Assembly (NCBI GenBank): GCA_013314775.1
Contig: JABUFB010000012.1
Span: 1 to 64,000 of the forward strand
DNA length: 64,000 bases
Direction: 5' to 3'
DNA from: Armatimonadota bacterium
GTDB lineage: Bacteria > Armatimonadota > Zipacnadia > Zipacnadales > JABUFB01
The translations under genes and the position numbers were made by a program. This document shows positions 16,945-25,552 of this stretch, piece by piece (positions within the stretch are counted from its first letter, which is position 1; every line of letters starts with the position of its first letter). The notes beneath the pieces are model-generated. The model saw only the letters and a program-made list of their open reading frames with translations, was not told the DNA's origin and did not search any database.

Positions 16945-17916
16945 ATGATAGGGGAACTTGACCCCAAGATCACCGCAATGGCACTGGACCCGAAGTACGG
17001 GAAGTTTGCCATCGAACCGCTGGAGCGCGGTTTCGGGCACACGCTGGGGAACGCGTTCCGCAGGGTTCTGCTGGCCCATATTCCGGGCGCGGCAGTAACT
17101 GATGTGCGCATCGAGGGAGCGCTGCATGAGTTCACGACGCTCCCGGGTGTTGTCGAAGACGTGATGGAACTGGTCCTGAACCTGAAAGAACTGGCCATTA
17201 AGGTCTCGCCACTACCGTCGGACGAGGAACATGAGGAGCGTATCTGCCGCATTTCGGCGTCGGGAGAGACCGAGGTTCTGGGCGCGGATGTGGTGACCCC
17301 TGCGGGTGTGGAGATCCTAAATCCCGAAATCCACATCGCCTCGCTCAGCGATGCGGACGCGCGGCTGGAAATCGAGTTCTGGGTGGAGATCGGCACGGGC
17401 TACGAGCCTACGGAGGAGCGCACTCGGCCGCGACGCGGCAGCGACATCATCCCCGTTGATGCGTTGTACGCTCCGATCAAGCGCGCGACGTACGCCGTTG
17501 AGCCTACCCGTCTGGGGCACCGGACCGACCTGGATCGGCTTGTCCTGGAACTTTTCGGAAACGGCACTGTCTTGCCCGAGGATGCATTGAAAATCGCCGC
17601 GAAGATCATGCAGGGGTACATCGCGATCTTCCTGGGCGACGTCGAAGAGGACCACGCCCTGACTGAAGCAGCTGCAGAAACTGCCGACGAGGGCAACAAG
17701 TGGCTCGAGACGCCGATTGAGGACGTGGATTTCAGCGTCCGGACCTTCAACTGCCTGAAGAAGGAAAGCATCAACACCCTGGGCGAGCTTGTCCGCAAGT
17801 CTCCGGAGGACCTGCTGGGTATCCGGAACTTCGGGAAGCGCTCGCTCGAGGAAGCCATCGAAAAGCTTGCACAGTTCGGCCTGTCCCTGGCCGAGCCCAG
17901 CGAAGACAGGGGCTAA
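16945..17916 (+). CDS. rpoA: RNA polymerase alpha subunit
   Basis: A 323-residue alpha subunit. The N-terminal dimerisation domain shows FAIEPLERGFGHTLGNAFRR and LLAHIPGAAVTDVRIEG near residues 21-60. A flexible acidic linker leads to the C-terminal DNA- and activator-binding domain with FNCLKKESINTLGELV, LLGIRNFGKRSLEE and LAQFGLSL at about 268-315. It nucleates core polymerase assembly. ATG 16945 is preceded by AAGGGAGCGCAGAGA. Confidence 0.97.
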   Translation: MIGELDPKITAMALDPKYGKFAIEPLERGFGHTLGNAFRRVLLAHIPGAAVTDVRIEGALHEFTTLPGVVEDVMELVLNLKELAIKVSPLPSDEEHEERICRISASGETEVLGADVVTPAGVEILNPEIHIASLSDADARLEIEFWVEIGTGYEPTEERTRPRRGSDIIPVDALYAPIKRATYAVEPTRLGHRTDLDRLVLELFGNGTVLPEDALKIAAKIMQGYIAIFLGDVEEDHALTEAAAETADEGNKWLETPIEDVDFSVRTFNCLKKESINTLGELVRKSPEDLLGIRNFGKRSLEEAIEKLAQFGLSLAEPSEDRG

Positions 17917-17986
17917 AACCGGTTCTGACCCGGGCCTTTGGCGGCGTGGTGCGCGGCCTGGCCCCGGAGATGCGAAGGAGACGGCA

Positions 17987-18340
17987 ATGCGACACCGCAA
18001 AGACCATAAGCGCATGGGCAGGGCAGCCGACCAGCGGATCGCCCTCCTGCGCAGCCAAACGGGCTCTTTGTTCCGGCACAACCGGATCAAGACCACCGTC
18101 ACCAAGGCCCACGAGACCAGCCGTTTCGCAGAAAGGCTTATCACGCTGGCGAAGCGCGGCGACCTCGCAGCACGCCGTCGGGTGCTGCAGGAGCTTCCGC
18201 AGCCGGATGTAGTGGCCCACCTGTTTTCTCAGATCGCCCCGCGCTATGCGGATCGTTCCGGTGGGTTTACACGGATCACGCGGGCCGGACAGCGCCAGGG
18301 CGATGGCTCCGAGATGGCCATTCTTGAGCTGACGGACTAG
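17987..18340 (+). CDS. rplQ: Ribosomal protein L17 (bL17)
   Basis: A 117-residue L17 with MRHRKDHKRMGRAADQRIAL, LFRHNRIKTTVTKAHETSRF and the end GFTRITRAGQRQGDGSEMAI. It lies near the tunnel exit. ATG 17987 has GAAGGAG 7 bp upstream; the open frame extends upstream to 17789 within rpoA, which is a shadow. It completes the alpha operon. Confidence 0.97.
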   Translation: MRHRKDHKRMGRAADQRIALLRSQTGSLFRHNRIKTTVTKAHETSRFAERLITLAKRGDLAARRRVLQELPQPDVVAHLFSQIAPRYADRSGGFTRITRAGQRQGDGSEMAILELTD

Positions 18341-18412
18341 GAGCAGACGCGCTGGACCGCACACACCTTGACAGACAGGTGAGCGCCGACGCGGGCGCAC
18401 GAAAGCCCGTCC

Positions 18413-19153
18413 ATGCGACACTTCAAGCTCGTCGTGCAGTACGATGGGACCGGCTATGCGGGCTTCCAGAGACAGCCTGACCGGCCCACGGTGCAGGGTG
18501 AGATCGAGAAAGCGCTGGAAGGCATACTGGGCGAGCCGTCCCGAATAGTAGGGGCGGGGCGCACCGATGCCGGGGTCCACGCAACCGGGCAGGTGATCCG
18601 AGTCTCCACGGACAAGCCGATCCCCTGTGAGCGGCTTGTGGAGGCGTTGAACGACTCGTTGCCGCGCGCCATCTGCGTCAGCGGTGGCCAGGAGGTCGGC
18701 GAGGAGTTCCATCCGCAGTACAGTGCGATCGCGAAGACCTACTCGTACCAGATCATGAACCGCAACGCGCGCTCACCTTTCCTGGAATTGTGGGCGTGGC
18801 ACATCCGCCAACGGCTGGATGTGGACGCCATGCAGCAGGCGGGGGATGTGCTGGTGGGGGAGCACGATTTTGCAGCTTTCGCGGCCTCGGGTGGGTCGGC
18901 CTGCAGCACAGTTCGGACGGTGACAGAACTGAGTTGTCGGCGCCTGGATGAGGGCCTTGTGCAGATCAGGATCACCGGGAACGGGTTCCTTTACATGATG
19001 GTTCGCAATGTGGTGGGGACGCTGGTGGAAGTGGGGTTGGGGCGTCGCTCCGCGGAGAGTATGCCTGCGGTGCTGGCGTCGCGGGACAGGGGTCTTGCCG
19101 GCGCAACGGCCCCAGCTCACGGCCTGTGTCTGTGCGAGGTCATCTACGAGTAA
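18413..19153 (+). CDS. truA: tRNA pseudouridine synthase A
   Basis: TruA isomerises uridines 38-40 in the tRNA anticodon arm. The 246-residue enzyme shows VQYDGTGYAGFQRQ, the catalytic Asp52 in GAGRTDAGVHATGQ, FHPQYSAIAKTYSYQI, and the C-terminal GNGFLYMMVRNVVGTLVEVG. The rplQ-truA-rplM-rpsI order is seen in Firmicutes and several other phyla. ATG 18413 lacks a strong ribosome binding site nearby. Confidence 0.96.
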   Translation: MRHFKLVVQYDGTGYAGFQRQPDRPTVQGEIEKALEGILGEPSRIVGAGRTDAGVHATGQVIRVSTDKPIPCERLVEALNDSLPRAICVSGGQEVGEEFHPQYSAIAKTYSYQIMNRNARSPFLELWAWHIRQRLDVDAMQQAGDVLVGEHDFAAFAASGGSACSTVRTVTELSCRRLDEGLVQIRITGNGFLYMMVRNVVGTLVEVGLGRRSAESMPAVLASRDRGLAGATAPAHGLCLCEVIYE

Positions 19154-19219
19154 ATGCCGATGCCCCGCCGTTCACAGACTGCAGTGGAAGCGCCGGGTTC
19201 GCATATTCGGAGGTCAGTG

Positions 19220-19657
19220 ATGGATAACCAGAAGACCAAGTCGATGAAAGCCGAGGACGCCCAGGCAGACTGGTGGCATGTGGATGCCGACGGTCAGGTT
19301 CTCGGTCGGTTGGCCGCCAAGGTTGCGGCTATTTTGCGCGGGAAGCATAAGCCGACTTACACCCCGCACACTGCCTGCGGCGACTTTGTGGTGGTCACTA
19401 ACGCCAGCAAGGTCGTCCTGACGGGACGGAAAGCGGCGCAGAAGAAGCGCTACAGCCACTCGGGCTACCCGGGGCATCTGAAAGAAGAGTCCTATGAGCA
19501 CTTCCTCGCCCGGGCCCCCGAGAAGGTGGTCCTGAAAGCCATTGCGGGGATGCTCCCGCACAACGCGTTGGGCCGCAAGCTCATCGGTCGCGTGAAGGTG
19601 TACGCCGGCTCTGAGCACCGCCACGACGCGCAGCAGCCCAAGCCGCTGGAGATCTAA
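19220..19657 (+). CDS. rplM: Ribosomal protein L13 (uL13)
   Basis: A 145-residue L13 containing WWHVDADGQVLGRLAAKVA, RGKHKPTYTPHTACGDFVVV, the YSHSGYPGHLKEESYEHFLA region and the signature GMLPHNALGRKLIGRVKVYAG. It is an early 50S assembler. ATG 19220 has CGGAGGT 6 bp upstream and is chosen over the in-frame ATG 19154. Confidence 0.96.
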   Translation: MDNQKTKSMKAEDAQADWWHVDADGQVLGRLAAKVAAILRGKHKPTYTPHTACGDFVVVTNASKVVLTGRKAAQKKRYSHSGYPGHLKEESYEHFLARAPEKVVLKAIAGMLPHNALGRKLIGRVKVYAGSEHRHDAQQPKPLEI

Positions 19658-19720
19658 CTGCGGCTCGCCGTCTATCCAAACAACTACTCTCAGCCCCATA
19701 AGTCGAGGGAGGCGCTGATC

Positions 19721-20113
19721 TTGGAGCAGGACAGGTTCTACGGCACCGGCAAGCGGAAGGATGCAGTTGCGCGCGTTTGGGTGGCTCGCGGCACCGGAGA
19801 ATTCACCATCAACGGGCAGCCTTACGCTGAGTACCTGCACCGCGTGCAGCTTGAGCAGATCGTTCTGCAGCCCCTGCAGCTGATCGACGGTGTCGACAAG
19901 TACGATGTGCGGGCTTTCGTGAAGGGCGGGGGCATCAGCGGACAGGCTGGCGCAGTCCGTCACGGCATCGCCAAGGCTTTAGTAGCGGAGGATGAAAGCC
20001 GGCGCACCCTTCTTGGCGCTGCCGGGCTGCTCACTCGTGACCCGCGCGTCAAGGAGCGCAAGCACGCCGGGTTCCGCCGGGCCCGCCGCGCGAAGCAGTT
20101 CTCCAAGCGGTAA
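19721..20113 (+). CDS. rpsI: Ribosomal protein S9 (uS9)
   Basis: A 130-residue S9 with FYGTGKRKDAVARVWVARGT, GGGISGQAGAVRHGIAKAL, TRDPRVKERKHAGFRRARR and the basic C-terminal QFSKR tail that touches P-site tRNA. The start is TTG 19721, with GGGAGG about 9 bp upstream. It is the last gene of the translation block and is followed by a strong hairpin. Confidence 0.97.
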   Translation: MEQDRFYGTGKRKDAVARVWVARGTGEFTINGQPYAEYLHRVQLEQIVLQPLQLIDGVDKYDVRAFVKGGGISGQAGAVRHGIAKALVAEDESRRTLLGAAGLLTRDPRVKERKHAGFRRARRAKQFSKR

Positions 20114-20143
20114 GGCACTTCCGTCCTTCGCAAGGGTTTGATC

Positions 20144-20178
20144 GAGCCGGCCTTGCTCCCCGGGGGAGCGGCCGGCTC
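20144..20178 (+). terminator. Hairpin after rpsI, probable terminator
   Basis: GAGCCGGCC at 20144-20152 pairs perfectly with GGCCGGCTC at 20170-20178, and the inner GCTCCCC pairs with GGGGAGC, giving a very stable stem about 30 bp after the S9 stop. There is no T-run behind it, so termination may depend on other factors. It marks the end of the ribosomal block. Confidence 0.6.
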
Positions 20179-20370
20179 GTGTCGTCTGCCCGTCGACCCA
20201 GGAAGCCCTGAAGTCGGGGGCCGGGAAACATATCCGGACCTGCGAATGTCCAACAGGTAAGGGTGTTGGCGTGCAAGGCAGTGCGCGCGGCCCTGACATG
20301 GCTTTATGATGCGTCTCCTCGAAGCACCGTCCCGGTAGGCCGGGAGGTTCTACTCAAGGTGGAAAGATTC

Positions 20371-22389
20371 ATGGCGGTTGTAATGTCCCGCTGGGCCGCC
20401 GTTCTCATTCTCGGGTTCGTCGTGGTTTCGTATTGCGCCCCGGCAGTGGCGGCCGGCGGCGAGCGCGACGGCCATCTCCTGGAGCTTGCGGTCGCCTATG
20501 GAGACAGCCATCTGGACTTCGCGTCTAACCTCGTCCTGACTGAGAGAGGGTACGCGGATATCCCCGAATACAGCCTTCCTTACGCCATCGCGCTGCTCGA
20601 GCTTGGCCTCAGCAACTCTCGGGCGAAGGCGGTGCTGCAGGCATGCATTGCGACCCAGGACGTTGACCCAAAATCGCCCACTGTGGGCCAGTTCAGGGAT
20701 ACCACGGCCTCGACTGAGTATTCCCCTTCTGCGACTGCGATCGCGGCAGTCCTGCTGTCCCGTGCGATCAGCGCGCATGGGGACAAGCTGGGAGATGATT
20801 TCCGGGCCACGGTTCGCGCATCCGTGGAATTGTGTGCCCGCGCACTTGCAGCGCTCTTGAGGCAGACGAAAGATGAAGACGAGTCCCTGGCATTGCACGC
20901 AGCCGCGGCACGGACGGGGATTGCGCTTGGAGATCCTGCCCCCACCGAGGCCGCAGTGGCGATGGTCCGCAGATGGCTGGCGGAGATCGCGCGTGGCGGA
21001 CGAACCTGGGGGCCGTCGCCGCGTGCCGACGCTCTGCGGCTGCTCTACCTGCAGTGGCTGTGGGACGCGTGCAGTCCTGAAGCCCGTGCGCCGGTGGACG
21101 AACTCTTGCGACTGTGCCTCCTGGATTTTGCGCAGCGGGTGCCCCCGGGCGCCGGCATCCCGGCCGGGGCCGTCTTCCGCGCAACCCCCGAGGATTACAC
21201 AGCCACTCCGGGCTTTGCCGCGAGCCTGATCTACCGCGATCTTGCTGGTCCCCTGCCCGAACGAGTCACACCTTTCGCAGCGACGTTGGCACTGAGCAGC
21301 TATGTGCCGCCGGCGGATCTTGTTTCCAGGCCGGAACCGGCATTTCAGCCCTACCAGCTGACCACTCGTGCCCAGCGCGAGTTGGTGCCGGATCAGACAG
21401 ACACCTACATTGCCCCGCAATTCACGCTGGGGAGTATGAGCGGCTGGTGTCTGCCGGGGACACTGCCAGTGATGGCGACGTTCGCGGCGGCGCAAAGGCG
21501 GCCCACTGCCCGGTTCCAGGTCCACGGCACTCCCGCGCACGTCAGCTCGTTGCAGTTCGGGAACCTTGTGATCTGCTCGCTGAACTTCGACCGGATGGGA
21601 GTGGGCCAGAGGCTGCAGGCTTACGTGCGTGGTGCGCTGGGAAGCGTGCATGACATCGAAGAAGTTTTCACCATGGGCCAGATGTGGAATGGAGAGCCGA
21701 TTGCGATCGGCGCCCGGGCGACGGTTGTGGTCAAGCGCGCCGGGGTGTACATGGCGATCACCTTGCTGGATGGGGGCACCGCCGACAGCGAAGCGGGTTC
21801 CCGCCGCAAACCGGGGGTCCTGGAATGGGATGGGGTGGGTGAGAACGCGGAGCTCACCCTGACGGTGTACGCGCGGCAGGAGGAATACCGGCTGCGGCGG
21901 CCTGCCGACGACCTGAAGGCCGGCATGGTGGTGCAAGTGTGGGACGCCGCGCAGTTCCCCTCCAGTGCGGACGTGGACAACTGGCTGGCGCGCTCGAAAA
22001 TCAACCAGCGCGAGAACTCGACAACCGAGCGAACCTACCAGCCGCGGGAGACCCACCCGATTCTTGATCGGAACAAACCCCAGCCCAAGGGGAAAAGTGT
22101 TTCGCGGACGGTCTCACTGCACACCATCGAGTACTCGTACTTGAGGGGCAGAGGGGACACTTTTGTGCTGGTTGAGGACATTCGCAATGAGCGGGTGCTG
22201 AGCCGGACTGCGAACGGGGTGGCAATCGGCGGCCAGCAGTGGTGGCTCACCCCGGCGTTCAGTCTGATGCCCGGCCAGAATGTGGCCGAAGCGCTGGCGC
22301 CTCTAACTTCTCCACAGGCCCCGGTTGAGCCAACGGGTGGGGAACCGGTGGGGCAACCCGCGGAACCAGCGGAAACCCCGTCGGAGTAG
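20371..22389 (+). CDS. Secreted protein of unknown function, possible lyase-like fold
   Basis: A 672-residue protein. A signal peptide is clear: MAVVMSRWAAVLILGFVVV then SYCAPAVAAGG, with cleavage likely after AVAA. ATG 20371 is chosen because AAGGTGG lies 8 bp upstream; the frame is open back to 20263. The first half is rich in alanine and leucine helices. The second half, from about TDTYIAPQFTLGS near residue 340, looks beta-rich with LEWDGVGENAELTLTVYA, followed by a Pro/Glu-rich end. The helical-then-beta layout and the TDTY...FTLGS motif recall heparinase-type lyases, but this is only a resemblance and no catalytic residues were identified. It stands alone between two hairpins. Confidence 0.7.
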   Translation: MAVVMSRWAAVLILGFVVVSYCAPAVAAGGERDGHLLELAVAYGDSHLDFASNLVLTERGYADIPEYSLPYAIALLELGLSNSRAKAVLQACIATQDVDPKSPTVGQFRDTTASTEYSPSATAIAAVLLSRAISAHGDKLGDDFRATVRASVELCARALAALLRQTKDEDESLALHAAAARTGIALGDPAPTEAAVAMVRRWLAEIARGGRTWGPSPRADALRLLYLQWLWDACSPEARAPVDELLRLCLLDFAQRVPPGAGIPAGAVFRATPEDYTATPGFAASLIYRDLAGPLPERVTPFAATLALSSYVPPADLVSRPEPAFQPYQLTTRAQRELVPDQTDTYIAPQFTLGSMSGWCLPGTLPVMATFAAAQRRPTARFQVHGTPAHVSSLQFGNLVICSLNFDRMGVGQRLQAYVRGALGSVHDIEEVFTMGQMWNGEPIAIGARATVVVKRAGVYMAITLLDGGTADSEAGSRRKPGVLEWDGVGENAELTLTVYARQEEYRLRRPADDLKAGMVVQVWDAAQFPSSADVDNWLARSKINQRENSTTERTYQPRETHPILDRNKPQPKGKSVSRTVSLHTIEYSYLRGRGDTFVLVEDIRNERVLSRTANGVAIGGQQWWLTPAFSLMPGQNVAEALAPLTSPQAPVEPTGGEPVGQPAEPAETPSE

Positions 22390-22408
22390 GTATTCGGTGG
22401 AGACCATA

Positions 22409-22447
22409 ACGCCCGGCCCTGTCCTCTCGGACAGCGGCCGGGCGTTT
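22409..22447 (+). terminator. Intrinsic terminator after the secreted protein
   Basis: ACGCCCGGCC at 22409-22418 pairs with GGCCGGGCGT at 22435-22444 around a loop that itself contains CTGTCC-TCTC-GGACAG. It ends in GCGTTT, a short T-run. It lies 20 bp after the stop at 22389 and is well placed to end that transcript. Confidence 0.75.
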
Positions 22448-22471
22448 CCGATTGCGCATAGATGTGGCCTA

Positions 22472-22717
22472 TCAGGGGAAGGGTGGCGGTGGCGGCAGGC
22501 CGTCACTGCCGGGAGTGGGGGGAGTGGGCGGCATGACCACGCTCCCGCCTCCACCCAGTGGCGGTGGGGGAGGCAGGTCCGGGGTGGTGCTCCCGCCGTT
22601 CCCACTGCCGTTGCCATTATTGTCACCATTACCCGAGGGCACGGCGCTATCCGAGCCGCATCCGGCGACGGCTACGATCAGGGCGATGAGGCCCACTGCG
22701 AGCAGCCACTTCGTCAC
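22472..22717 (-). CDS. Small Pro/Gly-rich lipoprotein
   Basis: An 81-residue protein starting GTG at 22717, with AGGAGG 8 bp upstream. MTKWLLAVGLIALIVAVAGCG is a signal peptide with a lipobox, so Cys21 should be lipidated and the protein exported. The remainder is low complexity: Gly/Asn stretches (GNGDNNGNGSGNGG), then poly-proline and poly-glycine, ending DGLPPPPPFP. No enzyme motif is present. It may be a surface or envelope spacer protein; function is unknown. Confidence 0.65.
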   Translation of the reverse strand: MTKWLLAVGLIALIVAVAGCGSDSAVPSGNGDNNGNGSGNGGSTTPDLPPPPPLGGGGSVVMPPTPPTPGSDGLPPPPPFP

Positions 22718-22782
22718 TCGCACTTCCTCCTGTTCACGTGCCGGTATCGGTAGGAACATTGACCCCGCCTGTTCCTGTCTCG

Positions 22783-22811
22783 AGTATACATGCCCCACGG
22801 CGCCTGTGCAA
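22783..22811 (-). promoter_or_regulatory. Candidate sigma70-type promoter for the lipoprotein gene
   Basis: On the minus strand TTGCAC (22811-22806) is followed by a 17-bp spacer and TATACT (22788-22783). The -10 is good, the -35 poor (3 of 6). It lies 66 bp upstream of the GTG start and just after the aminotransferase stop, so it could give the lipoprotein its own transcript. Confidence 0.35.
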
Positions 22812-22825
22812 CGGTTCGCGAGCTG

Positions 22826-24076
22826 CTACAGTAGCTCATCCACGTTGTCACGGACTTTGCGGATTGCCGCGAGGATCAGGTCCATGTCGCTGGTGTCGCC
22901 AAGGAACACCGAGTGGCCCAGTGAGCAGCCCTCTTCGGCCAGGACACGGTCTGCCACGGGCGTCTCAACGGTCGAGTAATCCGGAGGCTCGCAGCCGCTG
23001 GGCCAGCAAACAGGGCCGAAGTTGCGGTTGGTGAAGAGCGGGTTCTTCTGGATCGGGTGCAGGTGCCCGCTGCCGATGCTCAGGCCCTCGGCAGCCATTG
23101 CCTCGACGAACTTCGCCCGGGAGAGTCCGGCGAACTGGTCGCTCTTGAACTTGAAGTGGTAGAAGTAGCATCCGCGGCGGGTCACCACGTTCTCATCCCA
23201 CTCGATGGGCTCCACACCGGGGATTTCGCGCAGACCGGCTTCGAGATGCCGGAAGTTGCGCATGCGGGTGAGGTTCTGCTCAGGCAGACGGCTCAGCTGC
23301 GCCAGGGCGATGGCGCCCTGCCACTCGGTCATGCGCAGATTGCTGGCGACGATGTGGTGTTCGTAGAAGGGCCGCCCGGCGATGCGCCCGATGTGGTGGT
23401 AGCTGAAGGCCTTGGCGGCGAGCTCCTCGTCATTGGTGAGGACAATGCCGCCCTCACCGGCTGTGAGGTTCTTGCCGGCCTGCAGGCTGAAGGTGCCGAA
23501 CTGACCGAAAGTGCCGCAGCCCTTGCCCTTCCACTGGCTGCCATGGGCATGTGCGCAGTCCTCGATCACGAACAGGCCATGCTTAGCGGCGATGTCCATA
23601 ATGCGGTCCATATTGCATGGATAGCCGCCATAGTGGACCGGGATGATGCCGGCAGTGCGCGGAGTGATCGCCGCCTCGATGGCATCGGGGTCAATCTGGT
23701 AGGTTTCGGGCTCGATGTCCACGACGATGGGAATCGCGTTGACGAGGATGACTGCGGTGGCGGTGGCGACGAAGGTGGATGCGGGGCAGATCACCTCATC
23801 ACCCGGCTTGATGCCGACGGCTTTGAGGGCGAGCTCGATGGCCTGGGTACCGTTGGTGCAGGCGACCCCAAACCTGGCGCCCTGATACTCGGCGAAGGCA
23901 GCTTCGAAGCGCCCCACCTGAGATTCCGCGCTATCCTGATATGCGCCGCGCCACCACTTTCCCGACTCCAGCACGCTGGTGAGCGCCTGGCGCTCTTCAT
24001 CGCCGTAGATCGGCCACTGTTTCCCTATGGGCCGGTCGATAGTCTTCGGTCCGCCATTGATCGCGAGGTTCGGCAT
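22826..24076 (-). CDS. DegT/DnrJ/EryC1/StrS-family aminotransferase
   Basis: A 416-residue PLP enzyme. N-terminal NLAINGGPKTIDRPIG and TNGTQAIELALKAVG (residues 74-88) are typical, with EDCAHAHGSQWKGK near 172-185 and the PLP lysine K202 in SLQAGKNLTAGEGG. The family transaminates keto-sugars or inositol-type ketones, usually with a Gfo/Idh dehydrogenase partner. ATG 24076 is chosen because the family starts there; the frame is open to 24151. The nearest neighbours are a lipoprotein and hemC, which do not reveal the substrate. A second family member lies at 39316-40596. Confidence 0.9.
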   Translation of the reverse strand: MPNLAINGGPKTIDRPIGKQWPIYGDEERQALTSVLESGKWWRGAYQDSAESQVGRFEAAFAEYQGARFGVACTNGTQAIELALKAVGIKPGDEVICPASTFVATATAVILVNAIPIVVDIEPETYQIDPDAIEAAITPRTAGIIPVHYGGYPCNMDRIMDIAAKHGLFVIEDCAHAHGSQWKGKGCGTFGQFGTFSLQAGKNLTAGEGGIVLTNDEELAAKAFSYHHIGRIAGRPFYEHHIVASNLRMTEWQGAIALAQLSRLPEQNLTRMRNFRHLEAGLREIPGVEPIEWDENVVTRRGCYFYHFKFKSDQFAGLSRAKFVEAMAAEGLSIGSGHLHPIQKNPLFTNRNFGPVCWPSGCEPPDYSTVETPVADRVLAEEGCSLGHSVFLGDTSDMDLILAAIRKVRDNVDELL

Positions 24077-24595
24077 GAAAGGAGGCACCTGCCTGGTTGC
24101 GGATTGTGAACGTCGATGGATTGTTCGTCGGAGGCGTTCCGGGACCTTCATGGGGTGGAAGAGTTGCTTTTCGATGAAGAAGGATCGATGCGAGCCGACG
24201 GGGTAACTGCCCCCGGTGCTTCATCCGGTGGGCCTCCAATAACCGATCAAAGCGTCCGTTGGTCGTTTGCAGACACCGCCACCGGCACCGCGAGAGCGTA
24301 TCCCCACCACCCATGCACGTGCACTGCGTCTGCGATGCTTGCGACGGCGTTCCGCCAGCCCCTGGGGGGCCGCAGGGATTGCGTCAAGGGCGCCGACAAC
24401 ACTGGCCTCGGGCATGATGGGCCCGTTTACCCGATTGCGCATATCCCGATCCGGGCCAATCCGCAGCTGGAAGACCGCCGGCAGTTCGTCAGTGTGATTT
24501 GGCATCGGTGCCCAGTGGCTCCCGGGTTGCGAGCACCGACGAACGGAAGAAGACCGGAGCAGACTCGAGTGCCACTGAATCGATGCCCAGGCCTT
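24077..24595. other. Gene-free stretch between the aminotransferase and hemC
   Basis: These 519 bp lie upstream of the aminotransferase start and downstream of the hemC stop, both on the minus strand. Several open frames cross it on both strands, but none has a ribosome binding site with a recognisable protein. It presumably holds the aminotransferase promoter; no well-spaced boxes or strong terminator were seen. Confidence 0.5.
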
Positions 24596-25552
24596 CTATT
24601 GCTTCCCCCGTGGGTGCTCCGTCGACCAGGATCCCTTGTTCTGTTCCAGCATGCGGGTGGCTCCCATCTGGCGCAGTTCGCGAGCAAGCTCTCTTCCGAG
24701 GTCTTCCGGCGCATCGAGGCCGCCTGTCACGCAAGCACGGCAGCAGTCTCTGCCGTCAGGTTCGAGAATCACGCCCCGAACCTGGCACATACCGGCGTCC
24801 ACTCGGGCGAGTACTCCGACTGGCTGACGGCATCCTCCCCCAAGCGCAGCGAGAGCGGCGCGCTCCACAAGGGCACAGACCCTTGCGGTCCGGCAGTCAA
24901 TCGCTGAGAGCGCGGAGATCGTCCTGGTATCGTCGGCTCGCGCCTCGACTGCCAGGATGCCCTGCCCGGCGGCGGGTAAGGAGATCTCCAGCGGCAGCCA
25001 CTGAGTAATCCTGTCGGCCATGCCCAGTCTGAGGAGGCCCGCACCTGCAAGGACAATGGCATCCAGGCCTTCGCTCTCCAGCCTGCGCAGTCTGGTATCT
25101 ATGTTGCCGCGAAGCGGGTGGAAGCGCAGGTCGGGCCGGTAGTGGGCAAGTTGCGCCATGCGCCGGGGGCTGGATGTGCCGATCACCGCGCCCTCGGGAA
25201 GGGCATCGATCCCGTCTGCATCTCTGCAGACCAGCACATCACGGGGGTCGGCGCGTTCCGGCATGGCAGCCAGTGTGAGGCCGGAAGGCATTTCGGTGGG
25301 CAGGTCCTTGAGACTGTGGACGGCGAAATCGGCGCGCCCGTCGAGCAGCGCCTCTTCGACCTCCTTCGCGAACAGGCCCACGCCGCCGGCTTCGGACAGT
25401 GATCCATCGGAGATTTTATCGCCCGTGGTCTTCACGACCAGGAGTTCTATCTGCAGATGGGGAGCATGTTGGCTCAACTGCTCCGCCACAAGCTGCGACT
25501 GCGCCAGCGCGAGTTTGCTCCCGCGCGTGGCGAGCACAAGGCGATCAGGCAT
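24596..25552 (-). CDS. hemC: Hydroxymethylbilane synthase (porphobilinogen deaminase)
   Basis: Joins four porphobilinogens into hydroxymethylbilane. The 318-residue enzyme has ATRGSKLALAQSQLV at residues 8-22, catalytic Asp83 in AVHSLKDLPTEMP, TSSPRRMAQL, and Cys241 in ALGGGCRQPVGVL, which carries the dipyrromethane cofactor. ATG 25552 is chosen over 25561 because AAGGATGGGGG precedes it at good spacing. The start overlaps the hemL stop by 8 bp. It is the last gene of the leftward tetrapyrrole operon. Normal length. Confidence 0.97.
   Translation of the reverse strand: MPDRLVLATRGSKLALAQSQLVAEQLSQHAPHLQIELLVVKTTGDKISDGSLSEAGGVGLFAKEVEEALLDGRADFAVHSLKDLPTEMPSGLTLAAMPERADPRDVLVCRDADGIDALPEGAVIGTSSPRRMAQLAHYRPDLRFHPLRGNIDTRLRRLESEGLDAIVLAGAGLLRLGMADRITQWLPLEISLPAAGQGILAVEARADDTRTISALSAIDCRTARVCALVERAALAALGGGCRQPVGVLARVDAGMCQVRGVILEPDGRDCCRACVTGGLDAPEDLGRELARELRQMGATRMLEQNKGSWSTEHPRGKQ

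Noticed and set aside
24116-24907. A plus-strand 263-codon frame between the aminotransferase and hemC
   Set aside because: Runs into hemC on the opposite strand, has no ribosome binding site and no recognisable protein features.
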